Part shown: positions 37,501 to 45,433 of the stretch, one piece after another | Position numbering within the stretch: the stretch's first letter is position 1 | Layout: the number at the start of each line of letters is the position of its first letter | Assembly (NCBI RefSeq): GCF_963678635.1 | Contig: NC_087063.1 | Coordinates: 10,202,386 to 10,266,385 of the forward strand | Direction of reading: 5' to 3' | Source: Symsagittifera roscoffensis | Taxonomy: Eukaryota > Xenacoelomorpha > Acoela > Convolutidae | DNA: 64,000 nt | Position numbers and translations under genes: made by a program | Notes under the pieces: generated by a model | Told to the model about the DNA's origin: nothing | Databases searched by the model: none | What the model saw: the letters and a program-made list of their open reading frames with translations, nothing else

Positions 37501-40500
37501 GTGGGAACAAGGAAAAATTGAATTTTTCCATAATTTGTTAAGGTTGAGACTTGTGCTGTTGCTAGTCTACTAGTTGTTTTTACAGGTGTTGTTCTCGGAT
37601 GTAGGGTTTGATTTCTTTCCATGTTGGAAAATTTATGAAATTCGATTCTGCTCCAGAGTCTATTAAAAAATCTATTTCAAGGTCTGGTGGTTGAAAATCT
37701 TTACTTTTTGGACTTTCTAAAAGAGTAGGGAATTGTCCAATTTTTTTTGGTGGTTCTTTTGATATATTTTGGTAAATGTGATTTGTACTAGGACATGGTA
37801 TTTGTTCTTTTTCAGATTGTTGGGATGTTGTTACTTCATTTACTATTTGTTTTATTGGTATTTTGTTATTTCTAGGTCTAGTGTGATAACCTAAAAGTAA
37901 ATCCAAGTGAGTTTCGTAAATATGTGAGTGAAAAAGTTGTTCGTATGTAACAAATTCATAATCATTTTCAACTTTTATCAAGTTGACTAAAAGTGTGTTT
38001 TCTATATCACTTTCACTGTCTGTTGATTAACAATTAAATTGATTTAATTGTAATTCAGTAGTTTCTGTGTTATCAATATCAGGGGGGTCTGAATTTGTTT
38101 CGTCAGTTGTTTGTACTTGATTTTATTGTCTCTCATGTTTTGGTGTATTACTTCTATATTTGTTCTGAGAATCTAGATAACGTGTAAAATTTCTATTAGG
38201 TGATTGAGAGTAGTTTCTTTGTCTACTCTGTTTTAGTTTGAATTTCTATGTTGTGAATTTTCTCGTGATCTGTTTTGATAATTGTTATAATTAGATCTTT
38301 GGTGATTTGATCGATTGTTTGAATAATCTCGTGATCGATTGTTATATTGTTGATTTCGATTATTTGAATAACTTCTGTTCCTATTGTTGAAATAATTTCT
38401 GTGTGTATTGTAGTATGATGAGTTTCTTGATCTATCATTTGAATAGTGTCTAATCCTAGGATGTGAATAAGAACTGGTATCAAACGAATAATTCTGTCTG
38501 TTTGAGTTTGATCGTGAATAATTATTTCGATAATGTGTATTTGTACTGTGTGATCGACTATATCTATTTTGTGAGGGATTTCGTGAATTTCTTTTATCTG
38601 GTGATCCAACTCTGTAGTTAGAGGTATAAGGTAATTGATTTCTTGAATGATTTGAGCTATTTGGGAGTGGCTTTCCAGAGCTATTGTTACTGTGAATGTT
38701 TCTGTTTTGTAAATTTTGATCTTGTTTCTTATATTGATAAAATGATTTATTTGGTTCTTTGTACTTTTGTTGTTTATTTTGATTGTCTTGCTGTTTTTTT
38801 TTTGCATTCAGCAATGCTGTGTCCGTATCTTCGGCAATAGTTACATCATTTTTTAAATGATGGTTTACCTTTAAAATTTGAGTTTTTCTCATATATATTC
38901 AGAATTTCAGTGATTTTTTCAGCTAGATCTGTATCTGAATTATGTATATTATTTATTTGTGTTGTAGTTGTTTGAATGTTTTTAACGTACTGTAATTTGA
39001 GATTTTCTGTTTCCGCTAGTTTCATAGTGATTTCTGCTTGTTCTAGTTTATCTAATAGTTTTCTGAAATCTAAATCTGGTTCTCGAATTGATGAAGGTTG
39101 GGATGCTCTCTTTCTAATTGAGGTGTTAGAGTCATCATTAGAATTTCTGTCATTTTTGTGCTATTATAATCATGAGTGTTTAGTGAGTATGCTTTTTGGA
39201 CTAGTGTTTCGATCCTTGCTGCTAGTTGTTTGATCGTTTCATTCGGTAGTCTATAAATTTCATTGCATAAAACTCTTTGATATTTTTTGTTCCTTTCTGA
39301 ATCAAACATTTTTGAAATTTCTTGTGTGAATTTTTTCCAATCAGATTTTGTTTCTATACGTCAACCTGAAAACCATTTTTGGGCTGCGCCATCAAGTGTG
39401 GTTTGTTTTAACGCTGTGCGTCTATGTATCCAATTTTGGTGAAGTGGTGTAATTATGGGTTCAAGTCATGTTCAAAAATAAAATTGATGTGACTGCATTT
39501 AAATAATCTTCTACAGGATATTCAGGATCTGTACCGGTGAATACCATCAATGGTTTGTTTGATTGTATTGATGATCCACCCATTAGGTATGGATTCATAG
39601 TCATTTGTATTGATTCTGCGGCATTTGGCATTTGTGAAAAATTTGTAAGTTGACTTTTTGTGATTTCGTGTTGTTGTAAAAATTAAGGTAGTGGGATTTC
39701 ATTTTTCTTTTGTGTTGGTTGAAAATAATCTGTGTTAACTGGGTTTTGCATTTGTATTGGTTGATATGGTTGTGTATAGGTTGGGTTTTGCGTTTGCAAT
39801 GCTTGGTGATTTTGTGTATTAGCTAGGTTTTGTGGGTAAAAATTTGTATTTTCGGATGATTGATTTCGTCGAGGTGGTTTTACACGGTATTCTTGTGTAT
39901 ATGGTTCAAAAAAATCTGGTTGGTAGTAATCATCATCATCTGATGATAAATAATAGATGTATAATAAGGTGTTTTGCGCTTACTTTGGTTTTGTTCATTG
40001 TTTTTACTCTGTTGAAAAAATGGATAATTTTCACTGTGGTCTTGTGCAATTCGTGGATAGTCATGAAAATTTACTGAAACTGTTGTTGGTTGTTGAAACT
40101 TTTGTTTTTGTGAAAATAAATGGTTTTGTGTATTTGGGCGAAAAAATTTAGATGTTTGTGGTCTGTTTACACAGTTATAATTGTGTTCTGCAAAGTTCTT
40201 TCTAGTGAATGTTCTCTGTTTTTGTATTGGTTTCGTCATTGGTTTAAATGGTTGATAGCTCACTTGTGGGTATCTGGGTGCAACGGTGGGTTTAACCGTA
40301 GATTATAATGTTACCTGTGGTAAGGTTGGGCTTTTTGGTCTTGGTGTTGTAAAATTTTGATGTATTGGTTAGATACTTTGTTGTGTTGTTGTTACTACTG
40401 TTTAACTACTTCTTCTTTTGCGAAGTGTGATGATGTTTGAATATCTTGTTGTGTGAGATTCCTAGTTCCATTTAGATTTTCTTGTTGTATGACAGTTGAG

Positions 40501-43500
40501 TTTAAACCATTATTTCCTGTTCTATCCGGTAGAAATGAGTTATAGTTTAAAGGTGTTGCATCAGTTCTGAGTGGATATATCTTAATATAACCTTTGTTTA
40601 TGAAAATTGTGCCAATTGCTTGACTTCAAATATCTGTTGGTATGTTAGTGAATATTGGATGAGACCATTCAGGGTCCCAAACATAATCTGATTGTTCTGC
40701 TAATACCGTGTCATCTGTTGAATTTTGGAGTCTGAAATTTTTTCTTGCTTGTGAGATTAGATCAATATTGTGTGTGAAATAATCTATGATAAACCATGCC
40801 AAGATTTTTTGTAAAGGGTTTTTATTGTTTTGTGAAACGTCGTTACTAGTTAAATTTTCACGGATTGTATATAAATATTCAGAAAATATCGCAATTTCAT
40901 GTATTATAGTTATATGTTTTGATGTTTGAATTGGTGAAGTTCCTTGGGATTCTGGTTTTTCTAATATAGATAGATAGCTATAAATTATTCGAAATTTTTC
41001 ATTTTAAATATTGAGTTTGCTCGTTGCGAATTTTGGTGTTGTATATTTTTCATGTATTCTGTGAATACTTTTGAGAGTTCTATTTCTACGTCGTCTGTTT
41101 GAAGTAGATACCTACCATGAAATTTACTTGGGGTCTTTTTTTCTATGGTATAGATTCCGTACTGTTGTGTTAGGTTACATATTCCTTTGAGATTGTGGTT
41201 GACAATTTGTCTTTTGATTATTACTTCTGGAAATTCTGCTGTGCATGGAATAACTCCTCTTTCAAATACATTTGCTACTAAATTTAGACAATATTTTGTT
41301 TGTCCTCTGTCATCAGTGAGGGAAAAAATTATAAATGGAAGGATGGAGTTTTCATCTTCACTTTCTTGATTTTGACTCATTTTTGTGCTTTATTACTGTC
41401 AGTTTATAACTTTCAATATGTTTTATTGGTTGATTTTAAATTTATAGTCGTACTGGTTTGTTTTTGAATGTGTTTTTTATTCTGCGTTTTCCTTGTATTG
41501 ATGAATGTGATGTGGTTTTTGAGTTAAAAAAATTAATGTATCTTTAACTTGGTAATTCTTATTTATGGAGTCTTTTATTCTCTAAAGTTCTTCTAAATGA
41601 CTTGTTTCTGATTCGGAGAATGCGTTTCTTTGTTTTGAAACTTTTTTGTGTAATCTGTCTTTGTTTGCTTAAAGTTTTTTGTTGATTTTTTGTCGTTTTG
41701 TTGTAATATATCCTGCTGACTGTCTGTGTGGAGTGATTACGAGATCATATTTTTTGTTGTTTTTTTAACAGTTATGTAATATGATTGTTTGTTTATTTCC
41801 TAAATTGTCTAGTGACATAAGGTTTAGGATGACGGATGCAATATTTGGAAAAGTGATTTTTAATTCTTTAAACTGTTAGTTCTTACAATTTTTTCGGGTT
41901 AGCCGAACTTGCATTCAGGGTCTTGCATTCAGGGTTGGAGAGAAAAGCATATATCGATTCCGAACAATGATTGTTACTTTCTCGTGGCTAGTCTAAGTTA
42001 ACTTGTTAATTTACTTAATCTTACTTAGGGATAGTGATTGTGTTCAAGGGTTGGAGAATAGTAATTCGATCCATAAGGTTCAGGTATAATTAGAACACAA
42101 GTATTTCGTTAGATACTATTTCAAACTTACGAAATATAAGTATTATCCTGGGTCAGGTAAGAGGGGAGATCAAGTGAAGGCTGAATAACCAAAGTTCTTC
42201 ATTGTTTGTCCTAATTAGAATGGTAAGTGTGATTGAAACCTTTCTGTGAATCCTGGGTCTTGAGAAAGGGTTGGATAGTGAATCGACGTTTGAGGTCGTT
42301 AGACAATGTGCTAATTGTGTGGGGAGAACAAAATTGTTCTTCTTGATCCAAGGTTAAGCTTTGATGATCAGGCTATAATTTTAATGATATAAAATTTAAT
42401 TAAGATAACAGTGAAATAGAGGTTCAAGGAAAACCCTGATGATCTCTTAAGTTTAAAAAAATTAGTTTAGGTAAAAGTAAAAATTAGAAGAGGCCTTTTT
42501 AAAATAATTTAAAGTTTAATTGATGGAAAAATTTAGTTTTTGATGATGTTAGTGGTTTTATGATTTGCTTGTTAAGTTTAGGTTATGAAGCTGAGATGAA
42601 GAAAGGATTTGTTTATTACTAACAATTTGCGTATTTAATAACTAATTTTTATTTTTTATTTCAAAAAACGTTTTTTGTAGATATCTTTTTCAAATTTACT
42701 GCAGGTTACAGGAAACGACTAGTGATGTTTTTATCAGTCGTTATTGTACAATAGTAATTATAGCGCCTGTAATTATTGATGGAGATTTTTCTTCAATGAT
42801 AATGTGCCAGCAAATGAAAAACTAAATTCATTGCTAATAAAACTGTATATATAAAAGTTTGTGTTGGCTTTTGCCGTACGACCATGAAACTTATGGGTAA
42901 GTTCCGTTGTAGTCATATATCGTCTCATGTCCGAGGTTTAATTCCAATACCAGGTAGTTCTCGTATTGTTCGGAATAATGGCTCTGATCTGTTGTGTCGT
43001 AGAGACATTTGAATTAAATTATTATCATGTAACATTTTTGTGAATGTTTGTCTAAGTCTAATCTATTTTTGGTTATATCATGCAATTTTTTTTCCTTAAC
43101 GTCTTATTCGAGACTTATGGTCGCACCGGATGAGTTGGGATTGATGTCTAACTCATAGAGTAATTTCAGATAAGGTACACCGTCTGCCCGTCACGCTATC
43201 TTATTTTCGGCCGGATAGATTCGTGCAACTTCTTAGTCTAATACTGATCTTAATCTTACTCTTAAATCTCTTAGCCTCAATAGATCTAGAGTATACTGGT
43301 TTGTTACGAGTCGGTCTATTGGAAAAAGAAACTAAGTTGTAAGTTAAATTCAGAATGCTCTGGTGGTGAAATTACAAGAAATTACAAGTAATTGCTGAAA
43401 TTACAAGTAACTTAATTACAAAAAATTTAATGTTTTTTTTTCAAGTATTGCTGTTTTTTGAGCGTGGTGTAATAGTATGATCTGACGACAACCTAAAAAT

Positions 43501-44322
43501 TAGGCATAATCGAGAATCACAATAATTTAGGCAAATCGGGCAACCATTTCGGGAGGGGGAGGGATTTGCGGACGCCCCCTCTCCCCTTCAGGGATTCGAT
43601 CCCCTACCGACCCAAAGGGTCCCCCTTTGTATTACTTTGAAATATCCATATTTGGTGACGAACTCTATCAATTCTCTAAGAGCCAATATATACTAACTTT
43701 TTGGAAGGGGGTAGCACCAAAAAACGCGATTTTTTGGTCAAAATTTTCCAAAAGGAAAAAGAGCCGACAAACATATTTGGTCTTCACATCTATGCTTGCA
43801 AAACCCCTTACGTCAGAAAATTGATTCTTTTTGAGCCAAAATGTCAAAAATATGAATCTTTCTTAGCAGCAACTTTCCGTATGTACGATTGAGAAAGAAA
43901 GACTGATGCAACTTTTCGAGAGTGAATAGGATGTAGATTTTGAGAAGGATGCACTTTTAATGAATAGGAAACTTGAAAAGAGCCGATTATTGATACTCAA
44001 ATGCAGCACCACATCCATTGTACTAAAATTGAGAGAATTTTTTAAAACATTTTAAGAGGTTCTCACGTTCAAAGCAATGAGCAGCTGAGAGAACCCAGTT
44101 GGTTGCAATGAGAGTCCCCCCACACATAGATGCACCCCATTGGAACACTGTTTCCACTTGCACGTAGAAAGGCCTGGAGGGCGAATTGTACCCGTTTGCT
44201 ATAGCTCTTTTGTCATCTACTGATCTTGTTGCAGAGTAGCTTGAAGATAAAATTATTGCAGAAACAAACGTTAACGTCATCATTTTAATGTTTCTGTTTT
44301 TTGCTGTTTTTCTGGCACGCAC
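13417..44322 (-). CDS. secreted trypsin-like serine protease (4 exons, split by a 25-kb element)
   Basis: Read on the minus strand, the exons are 44322-44067, 17186-16973, 14842-14680 and 13593-13417, giving about 269 residues. Exon 1 has a signal peptide (the second Met pair, MMTLTF.., may be the true start), a Lys-Arg activation site before AIANGY (IVGG-like) and the catalytic His in SAAHC. Its donor is GAAC|GTGAGA, phase 1. Exon 2 (acceptor cttttag, phase 1 in, phase 2 out) carries the catalytic Asp in GDLALLKL. Exon 3 carries a GWG-like GMG strand and the IC motif. Exon 4 carries GDSGGP with Asp at the S1-pocket position (DTCGGDSGGP), predicting cleavage after Arg/Lys, and ends in TGA. 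His-to-Asp spacing is about 50 residues, close to the family. Intron 1 (about 26.9 kb) contains the LTR-type element in sense orientation. The exon 3 donor is uncertain: CAG|GAAATG gives the usual spacing, while CCA|GTTTCC is canonical but adds six residues. Confidence 0.8.
13664..13862. mobile_element. MITE with ~60-bp inverted ends in protease intron 3
   Basis: The left arm starts GGGCCTAGGAAATTAGAC and the right arm is its approximate inverse (gtctaagttcctaacccc). Arms of about 60 bp flank a ~70-bp centre. The flanks 'cctattaa' and 'ctatttaa' resemble an 8-bp duplication with one shift. A C-run ends the right side. It is non-autonomous. Confidence 0.7.
14680..14842 (-). CDS. serine protease exon 3 (GWG region)
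   Basis: The acceptor is caatttttag, and one base completes the codon from exon 2. The encoded strand CGMGRLSASGPTATVLQEA is typical of the autolysis-loop region, but the usual Trp is Met. C-P-D-S and Q-Q-I-C supply the expected cysteines. The 3' boundary is uncertain (see the gene entry). Confidence 0.8.
14843..16972. other. protease intron 2
   Basis: There is no supported gene inside. Between about 16690 and 16900 the motif 'gaatcc/gcaatcc' recurs every 20-40 bp, and a similar cluster is seen at 62940-63190. A frame at 15643-15443 on the minus strand has cysteines but does not fit the protease phase. Confidence 0.5.
16973..17186 (-). CDS. serine protease exon 2 (catalytic Asp)
   Basis: It opens with E-Y-M-S-G and contains KEGDLALLKLED with the catalytic Asp, then LPLC. 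The donor AAAAA|GTGAGG is in phase 2. An upstream AG (ttttcag, giving an exon from 17196) would break the phase with exon 1, so the internal AG at 17188-17187 is preferred. Confidence 0.85.
17296..17514. mobile_element. MITE R1
   Basis: The ends GGCTCTTTTCCAGTTCCC and ACTGGAAAAGAGCC are flanked by perfect 8-bp duplications CACTTTTC (17288-17295 and 17515-17522). G/C runs lie just inside both ends. It sits in protease intron 1. Confidence 0.92.
17550..17703. repeat. diverged R1 MITE fragment
   Basis: It contains reverse-oriented R1 internal blocks ('aacaaatttgttcaca', 'tcattgctttatgacaaaa') and the end 'ggttggaaaagagc'. The other end is eroded. Confidence 0.6.
17961..18218 (-). repeat. left (3') LTR-like terminal repeat
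   Basis: It is co-linear with 43131-43410 and highly similar from TGAGTTGGGATTGAT through 'cagaatgctctgg'. It ends in a perfect palindrome at 18193-18218, with 12-bp arms beginning TGCTGAAATTAC and a 2-base AA centre. The divergence between the two repeats is several percent, so the insertion is not young. Confidence 0.7.
18415..22236. repeat. satellite array, 173-bp monomer / 346-bp dimer
   Basis: About 21 tandem monomers can be followed through 'cctaagtctatagctcttc', spaced 173 bp apart (e.g. 20318, 20491, 20664, 20837, 21010). Two monomer types alternate. One has 'gcatgggagtttcctacaac' with 'gacgggtag'; the other has 'gcgggggagtttcctac' with 'gatgggtag' and 'tcgataatttccg'. Together they make a 346-bp higher-order unit. 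The left edge is more diverged and one unit near 19270 is short. 173 is not a multiple of 3, so the ~72-codon minus-strand frames do not connect and are not genes. Confidence 0.95.
22237..24806 (-). repeat. 2.57-kb tandem duplication, copy 1
   Basis: It is >99% identical to copy 2. It begins with a strongly diverged satellite-like monomer ('tctgacgggaagttttttgg', 22240-22375), then an A-run and the hairpin CCAGATctcATCTGG. It includes the 3' part of the accessory frame (stops shared with copy 2). A 51-codon frame on the minus strand (start at about 22872, beginning MAEHNRFAAH) overlaps a second frame (22775-22587), possibly an exon pair or a frameshifted remnant. Confidence 0.93.
24807..27376 (-). 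repeat. 2.57-kb tandem duplication, copy 2
   Basis: It differs from copy 1 by a handful of substitutions and by A/T-run lengths. The junction with copy 1 follows 'gttagttgtgggttag'. Its right end continues without a break into the unique upstream part of the accessory frame, so copy 2 is the one attached to the full frame. Confidence 0.93.
26630..27889 (-). pseudogene. unrecognised 420-codon frame after env, interrupted only by TAA
   Basis: It starts after an acceptor-like ccccttctttag (27890-27891) and ends at a consensus donor AAG|GTAAAT (26629-26624). The span is exactly 420 codons in one frame with six TAA codons (top positions 27772, 27724, 27364, 27085, 26923, 26854), no TAG, no TGA and no frameshift. 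In DNA this AT-rich, random sequence of that length should hold about 30 stops, so it was coding. The product is rich in Asn, Thr, Ile, Leu and Pro with scattered Cys, and I recognise no domain. It lies downstream of the env-like region in the same orientation. It may be a decayed accessory gene, a captured host gene, or a frame whose TAA codons are read through. Confidence 0.5.
27890..28582 (-). other. env-downstream region with Thr/Pro/Asn-rich frames
   Basis: Minus-strand frames at 28484-28131 and 28071-27850 are Thr/Pro/Asn/Ser-rich in one compositional style. They may be exons or frameshifted pieces of the accessory gene. I recognise no family. Confidence 0.3.
28583..32700 (-). pseudogene. 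env-like glycoprotein region, broken
   Basis: This region follows pol and holds several minus-strand frames joined by frameshifts. From 32055 to about 31490 there is an open, Ser/Thr/Pro/Asn-rich stretch of about 185 codons. 31421-31005 (138 codons) has possible N-glycosylation sites. A Cys-containing segment lies around 30358-30113, and another piece at 29931-29749. 28915-28583 begins with a hydrophobic segment followed by a short basic and polar tail, like a membrane anchor plus cytoplasmic tail. The env assignment rests on position and topology, not on a recognised fusion peptide or furin site. Confidence 0.5.
33210..33744 (-). pseudogene. pol C-terminal tail remnant
   Basis: It continues from the integrase frame on the minus strand with Lys/Gln/Asn-rich coding-like sequence to a stop near 33210. 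There are small disruptions. No chromodomain was recognised. Confidence 0.4.
33745..35098 (-). pseudogene. integrase, broken
   Basis: 35098-34595 is the linker from RNase H into the zinc-binding domain, which continues after a TGA with H-S-G-S-E-K-T. The CxxC half is split by frame changes near 34500. The core follows with FDTKGP (first Asp) and then, from 34310, a stretch ending at 33745. The second catalytic position lies in E-N-G-T-E-F where Ty3/gypsy enzymes have D-N-G, so the Asp is replaced by Glu. The third acidic residue is present in E-G-M-N-R. TAA codons interrupt the core. The enzyme should be inactive. Confidence 0.85.
35467..35961 (-). pseudogene. RNase H domain
   Basis: The frame 35865-35467 contains FEWTTEHQTRFEEIK and CDASNFGIGAALLQ (first catalytic Asp) and ends with LFTDHKPIVFF, the standard Ty3/gypsy RNase H block. 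It joins the RT frame through one in-frame TAA at about 35962. Confidence 0.9.
35962..36760 (-). pseudogene. reverse transcriptase domain
   Basis: Motifs in order are PVIILTKG, LKIVLDARYLN, KYFTTADMNSAYNQMPL (first catalytic Asp), YEFNRLFYGISIGPAAFSAF, ITLDDVFMQS and FLGHITKKN. The normally aromatic residue before L-D-D in the Y/F-x-D-D box is missing, although the two Asp are kept. One TAA lies upstream of Met 36645 and another ends the frame. It is recognisably Ty3/gypsy type and degraded. Confidence 0.92.
36883..37579 (-). pseudogene. protease-RT linker remnant
   Basis: Minus-strand frames 37531-37277 and 37161-36883 continue the coding sequence between the aspartic protease and the RT, with frame changes and a TAA. 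The composition matches the rest of pol. Confidence 0.5.
37580..37981 (-). pseudogene. retroviral-type aspartic protease
   Basis: A polar N-terminal half is followed by LEIDFLIDSGAESNFI, in which DSG is the catalytic loop of a retropepsin half-domain. The frame breaks right after EQHL, and the following residues continue in another frame. Confidence 0.8.
38233..38892 (-). pseudogene. gag nucleocapsid-like region with CCHC knuckle
   Basis: On the minus strand, 38845-38804 encodes CNYCRRYGHSIAEC, a C-x2-C-x4-H-x4-C zinc knuckle. It lies in a different frame from the long open stretch and directly after a TGA. The remaining ~200 codons are an Asn/Ser/Arg/Tyr-rich low-complexity tail. The frame change shows gag is broken here. 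Confidence 0.75.
39070..40984 (-). pseudogene. gag central region, broken
   Basis: 40984-40400 reads as a ~190-codon coding-like frame interrupted by one TGA. 40263-39880 is Gln/Asn/Phe/Pro-rich. 39309-39070 (LPNETIKQLAARIETLVQKAY) resembles the helical retrotransposon gag domain. The frames are offset from one another. Confidence 0.6.
40985..41380 (-). pseudogene. gag N-terminal frame
   Basis: 131 codons from an ATG at 41380. The product has an acidic start, mixed alpha/beta composition and no named domain. Its stop is followed in another frame by more coding-like sequence, so the original protein was longer. Confidence 0.5.
41381..43130 (-). other. element leader (between right LTR-like repeat and gag)
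   Basis: 1.75 kb without intact genes. Around 41480-41880 the minus strand reads as a short coding-like stretch broken by three TAA codons (Lys/Asn/Gln-rich). Sequence next to the terminal repeat does not clearly match a tRNA 3' end. Confidence 0.45.
43131..43410 (-). repeat. right (5') LTR-like terminal repeat
   Basis: It matches 17961-18218. Its outer part has an expanded version of the left palindrome, with 'gaaattacaag' repeated about three times. The outer boundary is therefore fuzzy. Confidence 0.7.
43540..43990. repeat. mixed R4 and R2 MITE fragments
   Basis: An R4 left part ('gggatttgcggacgcc', 'gattcgatcccctaccgac') runs into R2-like sequence ('aggaaaaagagccgacaaac', 'tatttggtcttcac'). 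This suggests one inserted into or recombined with the other. No clean ends are seen. Confidence 0.5.
44067..44322 (-). CDS. serine protease exon 1 (signal peptide, catalytic His)
   Basis: It has 85 codons plus one base. The hydrophobic segment at residues about 14-30 is a signal peptide. The activation site is K-R before AIANGY. CGGTLIATNWVLSAAHC is the classic His-loop. A TATA-like AT stretch (tatatttatatag) lies just upstream at about 44340-44360. The R2 MITE at 44575-44783 lies about 250 bp upstream. Confidence 0.88.
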
Positions 44323-44574
44323 AATTTACAGCAAAAAGTAGTATATTTATATAGTTTTTATATTTTTACCAGCAAATTTTCAATTGAGAAGTATTTAGTT
44401 TTTTGTTACACATTGCGTGCGTATTTTTTAAAAAGTGGAAAAATTTTGGATAAAAACACATGTGCGACTTTGTCTCAAGAGTCAAGAGATAATTTGACTG
44501 ATAACTTCTTGAAACTCGATGGTCACTTGATCTCGATCGGCACATAGATTTTACCAAAGTACTTAAAAGCTGCT

Positions 44575-44783
44575 GGCTCTTTTTCCTTCCCCCCCCCCCC
44601 CCCCCACCTGCAAATTTTTACAAGTAAGTTTGTTGACCACATTGTCCGATTGTTTTGAAAATTGACATATAGACTGATTAGGCCATGGCAAACATATCTG
44701 GTCTTCATAATCAACCTCGTAAAACCACTCGTTACACTAAAAAATTGAAGCTCGTCTGAGGTGGGGGGGAAGGAAAAAGAGCC
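44575..44783. mobile_element. MITE R2 in protease promoter region
   Basis: It has the inverted ends GGCTCTTTTTCC / GGAAAAAGAGCC and perfect 8-bp duplications AAGCTGCT (44567-44574, 44784-44791). A C-run lies inside the left end and a G-run inside the right. It is the best-preserved R2 copy and lies about 250 bp upstream of the protease ATG. Confidence 0.95.
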
Positions 44784-45152
44784 AAGCTGCTGAAGATATG
44801 ATATCAGAAGGAGGGGTGTCTTTCCCATTATAGCCACTCCAGTAAATTATAGCCCTCTTTTTCCTTTTCTCCCCACCGGCAAATTTTTATAATTAAAATT
44901 ACTGTTCAAATTGTCCGGGGGGGGGACCTATAGCCAGCCTGTAGCCCCTCCAGTAAATGACCCTCCAATACAAAATGAAACAAACTTGCACAACGAAAAA
45001 TCATTTGCATCACCATTTATTTATGCATAATCAGTAACTTGACCCACCGCAAAGTTCAGTACTGACAAAAAAAAGCAATTTATTTTCTTTTCCTTAACCT
45101 CTTTTCTGGCTCTTTTCCACAACCCCTCTCCCACACTTCAAATTTCCAGTTT

Positions 45153-45425
45153 GGCTCTTCCCCCCCCCACCTGCAAATTTTTACATGTAAATTTGTTGAC
45201 TACATTGTCCGATTGCTATGAAAATTTGGCTCTTTTTCCTTTTCCCCCCACCTGCAATTTTTTACATGAAAATTTGTTGACCACAATGTCCGATTGTAAC
45301 GAACACTTACATACAGACTAATAAGGCCACGACAAACATTTTGGTCTTCATACTCAACCTCGTGAAACCACTCGTTACACTTATATATTGAAGGTCGTGT
45401 GAGGTGGGGGGGAGGAAAAAGAGCC
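45153..45425. mobile_element. chimeric R2 MITE (extra left end)
   Basis: A truncated R2 left part (45153-45228) is followed by a complete R2 copy (45229-45425). The outermost flanks TCCAGTTT (45145-45152) and TACAGTTT (45426-45433) match 7 of 8, whereas the inner left flank does not pair with the right one. The structure therefore moved, or was rearranged, as one unit. A further R2 left fragment lies at 44866-44930. Confidence 0.7.
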
Positions 45426-45433
45426 TACAGTTT

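Larger units (their letters stand above)
17961..43410 (-). mobile_element. ~25.4-kb LTR-type retroelement, decayed Ty3/gypsy-like with env-like region
   Basis: It is bounded by direct repeats starting TGAGTTGGGATTGAT at 17961 and 43131. On the minus strand the order is leader, gag-like, protease (DSGAES), reverse transcriptase, RNase H (CDASNFGIGAAL), integrase, env-like, an extra frame, tandem duplications, a satellite and the left repeat. The gene order RT-RNase H-integrase and the motif style are Ty3/gypsy-like. The genes carry in-frame stops and frameshifts, so it cannot be autonomous. I could not find a target duplication, a classic PPT or a TGG-type primer site (the base run next to the right repeat is TCCGGTGCGACC on the minus strand). 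An assembly join or a nested insertion therefore remains possible. Confidence 0.7.

Noticed and set aside
35209-37541. Plus-strand frames opposite pol (e.g. 36332-36700, 34692-34958)
   Set aside because: They are antisense shadows of recognisable RT, RNase H and integrase sequence.
38223-38807. 194-codon Ile/His/Thr-rich minus-strand frame as a separate gene
   Set aside because: It is a second frame of the low-complexity gag tail. Both frames are open because of biased composition.
33210-41880. Reassignment of TAA to a sense codon in the host genome
   Set aside because: The host transporter and methyltransferase exons have long frames free of TAA, and the element also has frameshifts and TGA stops, so decay is the simpler reading. 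Kept only as a question for the 420-codon frame.
43100-43130. Clear tRNA primer binding site beside the right terminal repeat
   Set aside because: The minus-strand sequence there begins TCCGGTGCGACC rather than TGG, and I could not match it to a tRNA 3' end.
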